Positions 22,391 to 34,694 are shown, counted from the stretch's first letter. The stretch is 64,000 nt of DNA from Amphibalanus amphitrite (GCF_019059575.1 NW_024881971.1:310001-374000); one strand, 5' to 3'. Numbers and translations are program-made. Notes: generated from the letters alone by a model not told the origin.

Positions 22391-23398
22391 CTGAGCGGCG
22401 CCATGGACACTGACGTGAGTATAGCCGCTGAAACAAACGGTATGCGGTAAATGACGTGTTATTTGTTGGTCAGTCACTGAGCGGCGCCATGCACACTGAC
22501 CGCCCCGTGAGTACAGGCTCTGAAACAAACGGTATACGGTAAATGACGTGTTATTAGTTGGTCAGTCTCTGAGCGGCGCCATGGACACTGACCGCCCCGT
22601 GAGTATAGGCTCTGAAACATACGGTATACGGTAAATGACGTGTTATTTGTTGGTCAGTCACTGAGCGGCGCCATGGACACTGACCGCCCCGTGAGTATAG
22701 GCTCTGAAACAAACGGTATGCGGTAAATGACGTGTTATTTGTTGGTCAGTCACTGAGCGGCGCCATGGACACTGACCACCCCGTGAGTATAGGCTCTGAA
22801 ACAAACGGTATACGGTAAATGACGTGTTATTAGTTGGTCAGTCTCTGAGCGGCGCCATGGACACTGACCGCCCCGTGAGTATAGGCTCTGAAACATACGG
22901 TATACGGTAAATGACGTGTTATTTGTTGGTCAGTCACTGAGCGGCGCCATGGACACTGACCGCCCCGTGAGTATAGGCTCTAAAACAAACGGTATACGGT
23001 AAAGGACGTGTTATTAGTTGGTCAGTCACTGAGCGGCGCCATGGACACTGACCGCCCCGTGAGTATAGGCTCTGAAACATACGATATGCGGTAAATGACG
23101 TGTTATTAGTTGGTCAGTCACTGAGTGGCGCCATGGACACTGACCGCCCCGTGAGTATAGGCTCTGAAACAAACGGTATGCGGTAAATGACGTGTTATTT
23201 GTTGGTCAGTCACTGAGCGGCGCCATGGACACTGACCGCCCCGTGAGTATAGGCTCTGAAACATACGGTATGCGGTAAATGACGTGTTATTAGTTGGTCA
23301 GTCACTGAGCGGCGCCATGGACACTGACCGCCCCGTGAGTATAGGCTCTGAAACATACGGTATACGGTAAATGACGTGTTATTTGTTGGTCAGTCTCT
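22391..23398 (+). repeat. 92-bp minisatellite with a donor-like site in every unit
   Basis: About 11 units; starts of GAGCGGCGCC are spaced 92 bp from 22479 to 23307. The first unit coincides with the 3' end of exon 3 and its donor. Each unit contains TTGGTCAG|TCA...CCCC|GTGAGTAT, which could bound a 33-nt exon that is open in one frame (SLSGAMDTDRP). Units are highly similar, so the array expanded recently. Confidence 0.85.
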
Positions 23399-23465
23399 GT
23401 GGCGGGTAGAGCGATACTGAATGGCCGGTCCGGACCTGGCTGTTTACTCGGTCGGACCAACAGTT

Positions 23466-24030
23466 CGGGTGTGGGAGTGACGTCACACCACTGTCAGACC
23501 CGGTGTGGGAGCGGTAGCGACACGGCGGGTGTGGGAGTGACGTCACACCACTGTCAGACCCGGTGTGGGATAGCGGTAGCGACACGGCGGGTGTGGGAGT
23601 GACGTCACACCACTGTCAGACCCGGTGTGGGATAGCGGTAGCGACACGGCGGGTGTGGGAGTGACGTCACACCACTGTCAGACCCGGTGGGGGATAGCGG
23701 TAGCGACACGGCGGGTGTGGGAGTGACGTCACACCACTGTCAGACCCGGTGGGGGATAGCGGTAGCGACACGGCGGGTGTGGGAGTGACGTCACACCACT
23801 GTCAGACCCGGTGTGGGATAGCGGTAGCGACACGGCGGGTGTGGGAGTGACGTCACACCACTGTCAGACCCGGTGTGGGATAGCGGTAGCGACACGGCGG
23901 GTGTGGGAGTGACGTCACACCACTGTCAGACCCGGCGTGGGATAGCGGTAGCGACACGGCGGGTGTGGGAGTGACGTCACACCACTGTCAGACCCGGTGT
24001 GGGATAGCGGTAGCGACGCGGCGGGTGTGG
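23466..24030 (+). repeat. 62-bp minisatellite with TGACGTCA in every unit
   Basis: Nine units (first 60 bp, later 62 bp) of GTGGGAGTGACGTCACACC and following sequence, at 23470, 23530, 23592 and onward to 23964. Each carries the full 8-bp palindrome TGACGTCA, the CREB/ATF consensus. Confidence 0.9.
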
Positions 24031-24073
24031 CTGTCAATATCAGGGGACCTAAAACTGGACACTGGTGTTTCAG

Positions 24074-24131
24074 ATCACCACAGACGTCACCATCACCAGC
24101 AGTGACAGCACCACCAGCACCACCGGCAGGC
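24074..24131 (+). CDS. low-complexity exon module 1
   Basis: 58 nt between TGTTTCAG| and GGCAGGC|GTGAGT. It is open as ITTDVTITSSDSTTSTTGR or as SPQTSPSPAVTAPPAPPAG; the third frame has a TGA. It is the most divergent module and the first of the array. Confidence 0.35.
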
Positions 24132-24380
24132 GTGAGTACACCCGCGGCAGTCGGGTCCAGCTTCACGGCTTCCGAAACCACTATCAAGTGAACTGCCATT
24201 GACTTAGAGTTACCGGAAATGATAACACAGCTATTATACTTTATAAGACAATTAATATTGTCATTTTTACAATTTGTCTGCTAACTCAAAATATTTGTGG
24301 TTGTGATTTCGCTTCTTTAGCGCTGTATCTAAGATATAAACATCAAAGACCACATTAATAACTAGCGCCTTGTATTTCAG

Positions 24381-24489
24381 CTCCACCATCACCACCGTCT
24401 CCAGCATGGCCATCACCATCACCATCACCATCACCATCACCATCACCAGCACCACCGGCTCCGGGAACAAACCCGTCACCAGCATGTCC
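24381..24489 (+). CDS. low-complexity exon module 2
   Basis: 109 nt between TATTTCAG| and ATGTCC|GTAAGT. It contains a CATCAC hexamer run, read as Ser-Pro, Ile-Thr or His-His depending on frame. Confidence 0.4.
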
Positions 24490-24640
24490 GTAAGTGTCAA
24501 ATCATAAAATGACAATGAACATGGAAAACTCAAAACCTTTTTCCAATCGTCATAATTTTGACCAATTTCCTCAGTTTGTCTTACTGTTTGTTCTTACAGT
24601 GTGTAACACGCTGATCTAAAAACCTACTGACTGCTTTCAG

Positions 24641-24735
24641 ATCATCTACCATCACCACCACCAGCACCATCTACCAGCACCACCACCAGCACCAGCACCA
24701 CCGGCTCCGGGATCAAACCCGTCACCAGCGTGTCC
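24641..24735 (+). CDS. low-complexity exon module 3
   Basis: 95 nt between CTTTCAG| and GTGTCC|GTAAGT. All three frames are open. Flanking intron sequence is nearly identical to that around module 4, showing a local duplication. Confidence 0.4.
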
Positions 24736-24888
24736 GTAAGTGTCGAATCATAAAATGGCAATGAACATGTAATACTCAAAAGTTTTTTTCCAATCGTTCT
24801 AATTTTGACCAAATTCCTCTGTTTGTCTTACTGCTTGTTCTTACTGAGCATAACACGCTGATCTAAAAACCTACTGACTGCTTTCCAG

Positions 24889-24975
24889 ATCATCTACCAT
24901 CACCACCACCAGCACCATCTACCAGCACCACCACCAGCACCACCGGCTCCGGAACCAGGCCCGCCACCAGCCTCC
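24889..24975 (+). CDS. low-complexity exon module 4
   Basis: 87 nt, a multiple of three, between TTTCCAG| and CCTCC|GTGAGT. It ends in the common PGPPPAS motif in the proline frame. Confidence 0.4.
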
Positions 24976-25420
24976 GTGAGTACAGACGTGATATCGGCGG
25001 CCACTGTTGCCTGTTGCTTGTCTCTGAAAAAAAAATATTTGGCGTTGCTGAATGATGCAGAAAATATAAAAAACTAAAAATAAAAATAAGAATAAAACCA
25101 GTGAAATATTTGATTTTTTCCATTGTCTTCGTTGGGTACATTGATATTTTTTTGGTCTACCAAACTGTCAGTTCCGACTCTTCTTTGATCTTACCAATAA
25201 ATACCTAGTCCTTTACTTGGCATGAAAAACACCATGAATGTATTTTTTCAGTTATATATTTCACGGTCTTGCTATATGCTATCGATACTTTTTGTATTGA
25301 ATGTACTTGTCCGAACATTTTTGTTTATTTTGCCGTAGACATTGCTACCGCTCTGTCTGCATGACAAGGTGATCGTTTCGTCTGTCATATAGAATGATTC
25401 AATGGTTTATATTATTTCAG

Positions 25421-25518
25421 GTCCGCCATCACCACCATCACCGTCACCATCACGGTCACCATCACCAGCACCACCACCAGCACCACCGGCCTCAGGATCA
25501 AGACCTCCACCAGCCTCT
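25421..25518 (+). CDS. low-complexity exon module 5
   Basis: 98 nt between ATTTCAG| and CCTCT|GTGAGT. In the proline frame it is phase 1 at the start and phase 0 at the end (PPSPPSPSPSRS...PPPAS). Confidence 0.4.
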
Positions 25519-25777
25519 GTGAGTGTGTAATCGTTGAATGCAACCTGAAGCGTAAAACTTGTTCTTCTCTCAATGTTACATAGGATTTGTGGTCCATATT
25601 TTTTTTCATAATCAGATCGATAGGAATAACAAATAGTAATATTGATATAATACATAAAACAATGATAACGGATTCCGTCAGGACCTTTCTGACCGTAGGA
25701 CACGTTGAGAGTTGAATCCACTGTATTTTATAGGAGTTCTATCGGTTTGTGGTCAATTTGTATTATCTCCCTTTCAG

Positions 25778-25907
25778 GTCATCTGCCAGCACCACCACCA
25801 GCACCACCGGTCTCAGCACCAAGCCACCACCAGCACCACCGGCCTCAGCACCATGCCCGCCACCACCAGCACCACCGGCCTCAGCACCAAGCCCGCCACC
25901 AGCCTCC
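25778..25907 (+). CDS. low-complexity exon module 6
   Basis: 130 nt between CTTTCAG| and CCTCC|GTGAGT. It holds three internal repeats with small length differences, so one continuous reading passes from Pro-rich to His/Gln-rich within the exon. Confidence 0.4.
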
Positions 25908-25987
25908 GTGAGTATCTTATCACAAATTGACTATAAAAGCAAATATCTTTCATTTAAGTCGTAAGTTTGAGACACATTCATAGTTTG

Positions 25988-27149
25988 TTAACCTGCGCCG
26001 GGCCTAGAATAGAAAGGGGTGTTTGAACACCCCCTTGCGGTTTTTTGCAGATATCTAAAAAACGGCAGCGCGGAGCGCCGCCGTTTTTGCACACCTGTTC
26101 GTGAATCTTTTCCGCACATGTTGTTAAAATTTCAGACCCAGGTCGTCTTAGGTCAGGTCACCAGGTCACGCCAAGTGACCTCACCTCATAAAAAATAAGA
26201 ATGTTCATCATAGCTACACCGATTGATCGATTGCCTCAAAACTTTTAGCGATTAATTAGAGCAACCTTATCTATAAAATTTCTATCTCGGAATTTCGATA
26301 TCGGTGACCTAAGGTCAGGTCAATTTTGCGGCCTCTCCATTATAAGTCAACGGGAGAAAATTGAAAAGCGTCTGTTTTGCACGAACGCTATTCTAGACAC
26401 CCTCATACATCGAGATGTAGATTAGATAACATTGACACACTGAACCGGAAAATGGCAACTGTGACCCCGCTTTATGTCCCCGAGGTCATCTCAGGTCACT
26501 TACAGAATCGAACAGTTTTTCACTAATAACTTCTGATAAAGGCGTGCTAGAGCGCTGAAAACGCCTTAGATGTGTTCAGCTCGACGTTGGGGATCGACTG
26601 ATATGCAACATGACCTTTTCCGGTCAGGTCATGACCTTGACCTAAGGTCAAATTTTTAAATTGACCTTTCAAGGTCAAATTATAATTCATTCGACGCGAG
26701 GAACACGATGCTGGCAAAAGTAATGTCATGGCTCTTTTGAGTCAAAAGCTATTGCTTTTCGTAAAAACGACTATTTTTGGAGTTTTTGCCCTCTGGAGGC
26801 TAAACCGTTGACCTGAGGTCAAATCTGAGAGCATTACTCAGAAAGGTCTGTAAAAGGGCTATCGAATGCGCTTTTCCACGGCGCTGTAGCTCTATCGGTT
26901 CCCGAGATAGCCGTTGGAAGTTTCCAAAATGTTGAAATAGTCAACATTTTACCTTTGGTGAGCTCTGGTGACCTGACCTTTGACCTGACCCCAAAAATGA
27001 CCGAAGTGTTTTCGTCCTTATTTTGGACGTTCTTTCGATTGCCGCTTACCGCGTGTCGCTACGTGGCCCAGGAGCCGAGTTAGAAGGGGGGTGTTCAGAC
27101 CCCCGCGACCCGGCGCGGAATCTCAGAGCACAGGCCCGGCGCGGGTTAA
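25988..27149 (+). mobile_element. MITE, family J, forward copy
   Basis: TTAA at both ends, termini C(C/T)(G)CGCCGGGCC and inverse. The left hairpin is GGGGTGTT-TG-AACACCCC. It inserted between exon modules 6 and 7. A reverse copy lies at 33121. Confidence 0.75.
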
Positions 27150-27310
27150 TCATCACTAAGTTTTATATCGATCAACCATACATCATATTGTAACAAATAT
27201 TCCACTAGGAATGCTTATGAGCGCAAAACGTGTTAAGAAAAAAGTGAACGCAATATTTTTCTTACATTGAAGAACAATTTGAACTCAATGTGTGCTGATT
27301 CTTTTTTTAG

Positions 27311-27372
27311 GTCATCTACCATCACCACCACCAGTACCACCGGCCTCAGCACCAAGCCCGCCACCAGCCTCC
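27311..27372 (+). CDS. low-complexity exon module 7
   Basis: 62 nt between TTTTTAG| and CCTCC|GTGAGT. It is a single PSPPPVPPASAPSPPPAS unit in the proline frame, the basic size of the array. Confidence 0.4.
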
Positions 27373-27421
27373 GTGAGTACAGACAAGATATCGGCGGGCA
27401 CACTGTCGCTCGCTGTACTCG

Positions 27422-28409
27422 TTAACCCTCGCCCGCACATGGGGGGGGGGGTGGTTGCCACCCCCCCAGGTAGTCTTTCTGCTATGCACTCAACATTTTT
27501 AGAGCTAGAAGGCTGATTTTTCGTATAGCTGCTCCTCTATCCTTTCTTGATGTCCACTGAAAATTTCAAGTTTCTGTAATTTTTGGTTTTGGAGATATGA
27601 CCTTGTTTTTCAGGTCATGTCATGACCCAAATGGCCAATACTCAACATCTTGCGTTTACCATGGCCCTTATGAGCTTTTGACACCCTGATTTCGGCCTTT
27701 TTTGCCAGTCTTACCTCCCACCTATCATGGAACATGTTGTTCGACGTGCGAGTATGAAAAGCCACAGTGTACTGTGGATTATTCGTGAATACACATCTGT
27801 ATCTGTATCTGTTCGACGATGTACAGGGGTCAAGGTCAGGGTCAAGGTCAACCTAGGTCATCTAAGATAATTGCGTTTTAAGCAAGCTGAATTTACTTTT
27901 TTGAAGTTTGTTTGACTGCATTTTTGGTAAAAGCTTCTCAGATCATTATTTCATGTAATATGGACCCAAAAACAATCGGTGCACACATCAGTATACACAC
28001 AGACACACACAGACATACAAACACATATAATTGACCTTGACCTAACTTGACCTGAAATGACCTCAGCAGCAAAATTTTGGTCGGGTAGTGTGACAAAGAG
28101 GTTCTAGCTGGCTTGGCACCAGAAAACAGCATCGTCATCGGTATTTGATAAGCAGCACACTTGATATCCAACGATGACCCAAAACAGCAACATTTTTAGT
28201 TTGACCTGACCTGGAAGGTCAATGACTGACCTGAGAAGGTAAAGCTGGGTATCATTGGATTCGTCTCTTCCCAAAGAATCTTTTTGGTCTTTACTGCTAA
28301 GCTCTATCTCCAACAGGAACGAAATGGCGCGGGGGGGGGTGGCAACCGCCCCCCCCCCCCCCCATGTGCGTTCTAGGATGGGAAAATGGCATGTGCGGGC
28401 GAGGGTTAA
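27422..28409 (+). mobile_element. MITE, family I, forward copy
   Basis: It begins TTAA-CCCTCGCCCGCACATG with hairpin GGTGG-TTG-CCACC, and ends in the inverse. A (CA)-rich run lies near 27995-28020. It abuts an inverted copy and shares one TTAA with it. Confidence 0.85.
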
Positions 28410-29323
28410 CCCTCGCCCGCACATGCTATTTTCCCATCCTAGAACGCACATGGGGGGGGGGTTGCCACCCCCCGCGCCGTTTCGTTCCTGTTGGAGATAG
28501 AGCTAAGCAGTAAAGACCAAAAAGATTCTTTGGGAAGAGACGAATCCAATGATACCCAGTTTTACCTTCTCAGGTCAGTCATTGACCTTCCTGGTCAGGT
28601 CAAACTAAAAAATATTGCTGTTTTGGGTCACCGTTGGATATCAAGTGCGCTGCTTATCAAATACCGATGACGATGCTGTTTTCTGGTGCCAAGCCAGCTA
28701 GAACCTCTTTGTCACACTACCCGACCAGAATTTTGCTGCTGAGGTCATTTCAGGTCAAGTTAGGTCAAGGTCAATTATATGTGTTTGTAGGTCTGTGTGT
28801 GTCTGTGTTTATACTGATGTGTGCACCGATTGTTTTTGGGTCCATATTACATGAAATCATGATCTGAGAAGCTTTTACCAAAAATGCAGTCAAAAAAAAC
28901 TTCACAAAAAGTAAATTCAGCTTGCCTAAAACGCAATTATCTTAGATGACCTAGGTTGACCTTGACCCTGACCTTGACCCCTGTACATCGTCGAACAACA
29001 TGTTCCATGATAGGTGGGAGGTAAGACTGGCAAAAAAGGCCGAAATCAAGGTGTCAAAAGCTCACAAGGCCCATGGCAAGCGAAAGATGTTGAGAATGGG
29101 CCATTTGGGTCATGACATGACCTGAAAAACAAGGTCATATCTCCGAAACCAATAATCACAGAAACTTGAAATTTTCAGTGGACATCAAGAAAGGATAGAG
29201 GAGCAGCTATACAAAAAAATCAGCCTTCTAGCTTTAAAAATGTTGAGTGCAGAGCAGAAAGACTACCTGGGGGGGGGGGGGGGGTTGGCAACCACCCCCC
29301 TCCCATGTGCGGGCGAGGGTTAA
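28406..29323 (-). mobile_element. MITE, family I, inverted copy
   Basis: Close inverse of 27422-28409. Together they form a palindrome of about 1.9 kb centred on TTAA 28406-28409. Confidence 0.85.
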
Positions 29324-30519
29324 CCCGCGCCCCGTTGGGCTCTGCCGAGCAACGCGCCCGGTTGGGGGGGGGGCCATTTTGGCCCCCCCTAAGATCTCGA
29401 GAACCACGCAACATAGCGACAAGCGGTAAACGGCGTTGGATAGCCCCAACGGGGAACTACCTTGTGACCCAATTTTATTGACCTAGGTCAAACCGATGAC
29501 GTCACAGGTCAGGTCAAAGGTCCAATTTTCACCGTTTACAGGCACTTCAAGAAATGCGTTGTAAAATCGAGTAAAATGCATTTCATTGAAAATCATCGAT
29601 GGGGAAATGTTCTTCAAACACATATTTTGCTATTTGAGGTCACTGATACCAGGTCAGGTCACAGAGGTCAGGTCACGGGGGGGTCACAATATGAAAGTGT
29701 CGTGTGATACATGTTTTATGGTCCATTTTACATGACAAATGCGATTATATGGGTCAGGCAGCCTTTGGGGCCAGCTTAGATCACGTTTTGGTCAAGGTCA
29801 GGTCAAGGTCAGGTCAAGGTCAGGTCAAGGTCAGGTCAAGGTCAGGTCAAATTAGGTCAAATTTCAAAGTTAATATTTTTGCATAAAATGGGTATCGAAT
29901 CGATGCAGCTCGTCACGGGGAGTTCAATGGTGGTCTTTGTTTTGCCGTACGTGGTCTAGAATTGCTAAAAATTGAGTTCAAAAATTTGACGTCATCATTT
30001 TTGAAGTTTTTTCGCTATAACTTGGCCAAAAAACGAGATATCGATCTGAAATTTGGTATGTATATGGAAGAGCGCTGGGACTATCACTAATATTCCGGTT
30101 TTTCGAAATTCGGAAATCTTTTGAATTTTTTCAAAGTTTTTCTAAAAAAATCAATTTTTTGATTTTTTTTTTGGTCAAAAACCAAAAATTTTGAAAATCC
30201 GAGATTGCAGTTTTGTAGCGCCGCTTTTTGTCTACTAGACCATATAAAGAACTTTGAAATTGCTTGATAACTGTAGATTTGGTGAGCGTTTCAAGATTGC
30301 ATGTTTTTTGCTCATTTTTGCTCGAACATGACCTCAGTTTGACCTCAATAACTCCTGACCTAAGGTGACCTAAGACTTGAAATTTGGTGTGAAGGTGTCA
30401 AATTGATGCCCGGGAAGGTACTGAAAATTTGGCGGCGCTGCGCGCCGCCGTTTTCTTGCTATTCAGGAAAAACCACAGGGGGGGCCAAAATGCCCCCCCC
30501 CCAACGGGGCGAGGGTTAA
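29320..30519 (+). mobile_element. MITE, family E, most complete copy
   Basis: TTAA at both ends, sharing the left one with the family I copy. Hairpins are GGGGCCA-TTT-TGGCCCC on the left and GGC...GCC on the right. It has a GGTCA run at 29790-29848, and its sequence shows the empty site of the gypsy insertion (GCTATTTGAGGTCA). Confidence 0.8.
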
Positions 30520-30869
30520 TAGGAAATAAAATATTTGGCAATTGTAATGTTTGCAGATAATAGAAAACATGAATAGGGATTTTTTAATTCAGTTGATCTT
30601 TGTTAGCTACAATAACAACAGTACTGACTTTATTTTGTCATGAATGATCGCGGTTCCACGTCAAATAACCACGGTCATCGTTTTTTTATACCATTTGTAG
30701 TATGGTTTTCATCGAATTATAATGAGCGAGCAATTGATACAATTTAGGCACCGCCAAAACAATTGTTGTGATATCTCTTATGTGGTTAGCAGCTGTATTG
30801 TATTTGTATTATATACGGCGCAAATTGGTCTCTAAGAACCTAACAAATAAAACGTTTGTATAATTTCAG

Positions 30870-30970
30870 GTCCACCACCATCACCAGCACTCCCACCAGC
30901 ACCACCGGCTCCGGGATCAAGTCCTCCACCAGCACCACCGGCTCCGGGATCAAGTCCTCCACCAGCCTCC
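30870..30970 (+). CDS. low-complexity exon module 8
   Basis: 101 nt between AATTTCAG| and CCTCC|GTGAGT. It has two internal APPAPGSSPPP units; proline-frame phases 1 to 0. Confidence 0.4.
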
Positions 30971-31229
30971 GTGAGTGGCTGATCTTTGAACCTGAAAACG
31001 AAAAACTGATTTTGTATTTTAAACAGGAGATTTAGTGACTAGTGAGTAATTTCCTCTTCATAATCAGATAAAGTGAAGTACTGTAGTAGGTATTATATTT
31101 ATTCAAATACTGATGACGGATTCTGTCAGGAAGCTTCTAATCGTAAGATGTGGTAAGGAAAGAAACCACCGTAATGTATTATATATGCAGCAATCGGGCT
31201 CAATTTATAATTTTATTCCTTCCTTTCAG

Positions 31230-31291
31230 ACCATCAACCAGCACCACCACCAGCACCACTGGCCTCAGCACCAAGCCCGTCACCAGCGTCC
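31230..31291 (+). CDS. low-complexity exon module 9
   Basis: 62 nt between CTTTCAG| and GCGTCC|GTGAGT. Single-unit module; all three frames are open. Confidence 0.4.
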
Positions 31292-31542
31292 GTGAGTGTT
31301 TTATAACATATATTGGCCATAAAAGCGTAAACATTTTATTTTATTCGTAATTTCGAGACACATTCGTAGTTCATTTCTCATCACAAAATGTAGATAGATG
31401 GGCCATACATTGTAGGTGTTGTGGCAAATAGTTTGTCAGAAATGCCCTAAAACGTAAGACGTGTTTAGAAAAGAAATTAGCGATGCTTTTTCTTACAGTG
31501 TACCTATCACAATTATAATAAAATGTGCTGATTCTTTTCCAG

Positions 31543-31627
31543 TCATCTACCATCACCACCACCAGCACCACCACCAGCACCACCACCAGCACCACCGGCT
31601 CCGGGACCAGGCCCGCAACCAGCCTCC
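31543..31627 (+). CDS. low-complexity exon module 10
   Basis: 85 nt between TTTTCCAG| and CCTCC|GTGAGT. Compared with its relatives it lacks the first G after the acceptor, which changes its phase by one. Confidence 0.4.
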
Positions 31628-31659
31628 GTGAGTACAGACGCGATATCGGCGGGCACACT

Positions 31660-32455
31660 GTTTCCTCCTGTACCGCACGTCTCAGTAGTTTGATATTTAG
31701 CCAACATATGGCGCTAGTATATAGCGCCTGAAACATGCTGTACCGCTCGACTCAGTAGTTATTCATCTCGACAACAGATGGCTCTGGCATACAGCGCCTG
31801 AAGCATGCTGTACCGCACGACTCAGTAGTTTCTTATGTCGACAACAGATGGCTCTGGCATACAGCGCCTGAAGCATGCTGTACTTCACGACTCAGTAGTT
31901 TCAGCCAACAGATGGCTCTGGCATACAGCACCTGAAGCATGTTGTACCTTACGACTCAATAGTTTCTTATGTCGGCAACAGATGGCTCTGGCATATGGCG
32001 CCTGAAGCATGCTGTACCGCACGACTCAGTAGTTTCAGTGTTAGCCAACAGATGGCTCTGTCATACAGCACCTGAAGCATGCTGTACCGCACGACTCAGT
32101 AGTTTCAGCGCTAGCCAGCAGATGGCTCTAGCATACAGCGCCTGAAGCATGCTGCACCGCACGACTCAGTAGTTTCTTATGTCGGCAACAGATGGCTCTG
32201 GCATACAGCACCTGAAGATTGCTGCGCCGCACGGCTCAGCAGTTTCTGATGTCGACAACAGATGACTCTGGCATACAGCGCCTGAAGCATGCTGTACCGC
32301 ACGACTCAGTAGTTTCTTATGTCGACAACAGATGACTCTGGCATACAGCGCCTGAAGCATGCTGTACCGCACGACTCAGTAGTTTCTTATGTCGACAACA
32401 GATGGCTCTGGCATACAGCACCTGAAGATTGCTGCGCCGCAGGTCTCAGTAAATA
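31660..32455 (+). repeat. about 70-bp minisatellite
   Basis: About eleven units containing CGACTCAGTAG, CAACAGATGGCTCTGGCAT and GCGCCTGAAGCATGCTG, spaced about 64-70 bp. It starts in the intron after module 10. At 32465 a decayed module remnant (ACCACCAGCCTCTGAGAG) follows. Confidence 0.85.
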
Positions 32456-32874
32456 CATAGGGAAGACCACCACCAGCCTCTGAGAGCTCGGACACGATGT
32501 CATTGGGCACACTGTCGTCCGTGGCTAGTTTCTAGCAAAGGAACGCTTGATGTTGATAATTGATACACACGCGAAACAAATGGAATAATTTGATCCGTCA
32601 AAGTCATGGAAACACTTATTTAGATTCGATATACGAAACTGTAAATTGTGACTCTTCTTTGCTGTGTCCAATAGCCCTCTATCTGTGTGAAATTCACCAT
32701 GCACTTTTTAGTTACAGATTTCACAGTTTTGTTACATGATGTCGAAGCTTTTTGTATTGTATATTAGTGTCATACCAATTTTGTTCATTTTGCCGTAGAC
32801 ATTGCTACCGCTCTGTCTGTATGATAAGGTGGTCATGTCAAATACAATAAATGAATCGTTTTTTTATTTTTCAG
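32456..32874. other. intron between modules 10 and 11
   Basis: After the decayed module remnant, the sequence matches the intron before module 5 (TTTGCCGTAGACATTGCTACC at 32790), showing that modules were duplicated together with their introns. Confidence 0.5.
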
Positions 32875-32963
32875 GTCCGCCATCACCACCGTCCCCAGCA
32901 TCACCATCACCAGCATCAGCACCAGCACCACCGGCTCCGGGATCAAGCCCGCCACCAGCCTCC
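32875..32963 (+). CDS. low-complexity exon module 11
   Basis: 89 nt between ATTTTTCAG| and CCTCC|GTGAGT. Closest relative is module 5; proline-frame phases 1 to 0. Confidence 0.4.
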
Positions 32964-33120
32964 GTGAGTGTCTGTTTTTTTTTTTATTGAAACCTGAAAA
33001 CGTAAAACTTGTTCTTCTCGCTATGTTACATACGATATTTTTTTCCGGTAATTTCTTCTTCATAATCAGATCATGGAAGAATATGTGTATGATAAAATAA
33101 AACACTAATAATGAAATATA

Positions 33121-34301
33121 TTAACCCGCGCCGGGCCGGTGCTCTGAAATTCCGCGCCGGGCCGCGGGGGGTGTTTGAACACCCCCCCTTCTAACTCGGC
33201 TCCTGGGCCACGTAGCGACACGCGGTAAGCGGCAATCGAAAGAACGTCAAAAATAAGGACGAAAACACTTCGGTCATTTTTTGGGTCAGGTCAAAGGTCA
33301 GGTCACCAGAGGTCACCAAAGGTAAAATGTTGACTATTTCAACATTTTGGAAACTGCCAACGGCTATCTCGGGAACCAATAGAGCTACAGCGCCGCAAAA
33401 AAGCGCATTCGATAGCCCTTTTACAGACCTTTCTGAGTAATGCTCTCAGATTTGACCTCAGGTCAACGGTTTAGCCTCCAGAGGGCAAAAACTCCAAAAA
33501 TAGCCGTTTTTACGAAAAACGTTTTTTCGGCAATAACTTTTGACTCAAAAGAGCTATGACATTTCTTTTGCCAGCATCGTGTTCCTCTTGTCGAGACGCG
33601 TCGAATGAACTATAATTTGACCTTGAAAGGTCAACTTGAAAATTTGACCTCAGGTCAAGGTCATGACCTGACCGGAAAAGGTCATGTTGCATATCAGTCG
33701 ATCTGCAACGTCGAGCCGAACACATCTAAGGCGTTTGCAGCGCTCTAGCACGCCTCTATCAGAAGTTATCATCGAAAAACTGTTAGATTCTGTTCGTGAC
33801 CTGAGATGACCTCGGGGACATAACGAGGGGTCACAGTTGCCATTTTCTGGTTCAGTGTGTCTATTTTACCTACATCTCGATGTTTGAGAGTGTCTAGAAT
33901 AGCGTTCGTGCAAAACAGGCGCTTTTCAATTTTCTCCCCTTGACTTATAATGGAGAGGCCGCAAAATTGACCTGACCTTAGGTCACCGATATCAAAATTC
34001 CGAGATATACATTTTATAGATAGTGTTGCTCTAATCAATCGCTGAAGGTTTCAAGGCAATCGTTCAGTCGGTGTAGCTATGACGAGCATTCTTATTTTTT
34101 CTGAGGTGAGGTCACTTGGCGTGACCTGGTGACCTGACCTAAGGTGACCTGGGTCTGAAATTTTTACAACATGTGCGGAAAAAATGCACGAACAGGTGTG
34201 CCAAAAACGGCGGCGCTCCGCGCCGCCGTTTTTGAGATATCTGCGAAAAACCGCAAGAGGGGGTGTTCAAACACCCCCCCCCCCGGCCCGGCGCGGGTTA
34301 A
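33121..34301 (-). mobile_element. MITE, family J, reverse copy
   Basis: Inverse of 25988-27149 along most of its length, flanked by TTAA. Hairpins are GTGTTT-GAACAC and GTGTT-CA-AACAC within G/C runs. Confidence 0.75.
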
Positions 34302-34424
34302 TAAAACGCTGACAACGGATTCCGTCAGGATTTTGCTGACCGTTGGACTGGTTGAGAGGTGAATCAACCGTATTTTATAACAGTTTCATCGGTTTGCGGT
34401 TAATTTGTATTTCTTCCCCTTCAG

Positions 34425-34486
34425 GTCATCAACTATCACCACCACCAGCACCACCGGCCTCAGCACCAAGCCCGCCACTAGCGTCC
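34425..34486 (+). CDS. low-complexity exon module 12
   Basis: 62 nt between CCTTCAG| and GCGTCC|GTAAGT. Single-unit module, preceded by intron sequence similar to that before modules 6 and 15. Confidence 0.4.
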
Positions 34487-34694
34487 GTAAGTGTCTTATT
34501 ACAAATTGAATATTAGGGTGGATATATTTTATTTTGGTCGTTAGTTCGAGGCACATTTTTAGTTTTTTTATCACTAAATCTATAACAATAGGCTATACAT
34601 TGTATTGTTACAAATATTCAATCAGGAATGCTACTGAGCGTAAAACAAAGAAGTGAACGCTATATTTTCTTACAATGAATAGCAATTTGAACTT

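Noticed and set aside
22391..24030. CRISPR-like array of regular repeats
   Set aside because: The whole unit repeats, with no unique spacers, and the genome is eukaryotic; these are minisatellites.
24381..24489. His-rich metal-binding protein from CATCAC repeats
   Set aside because: The His reading is only one of three open frames and is set by an unproven splice phase.
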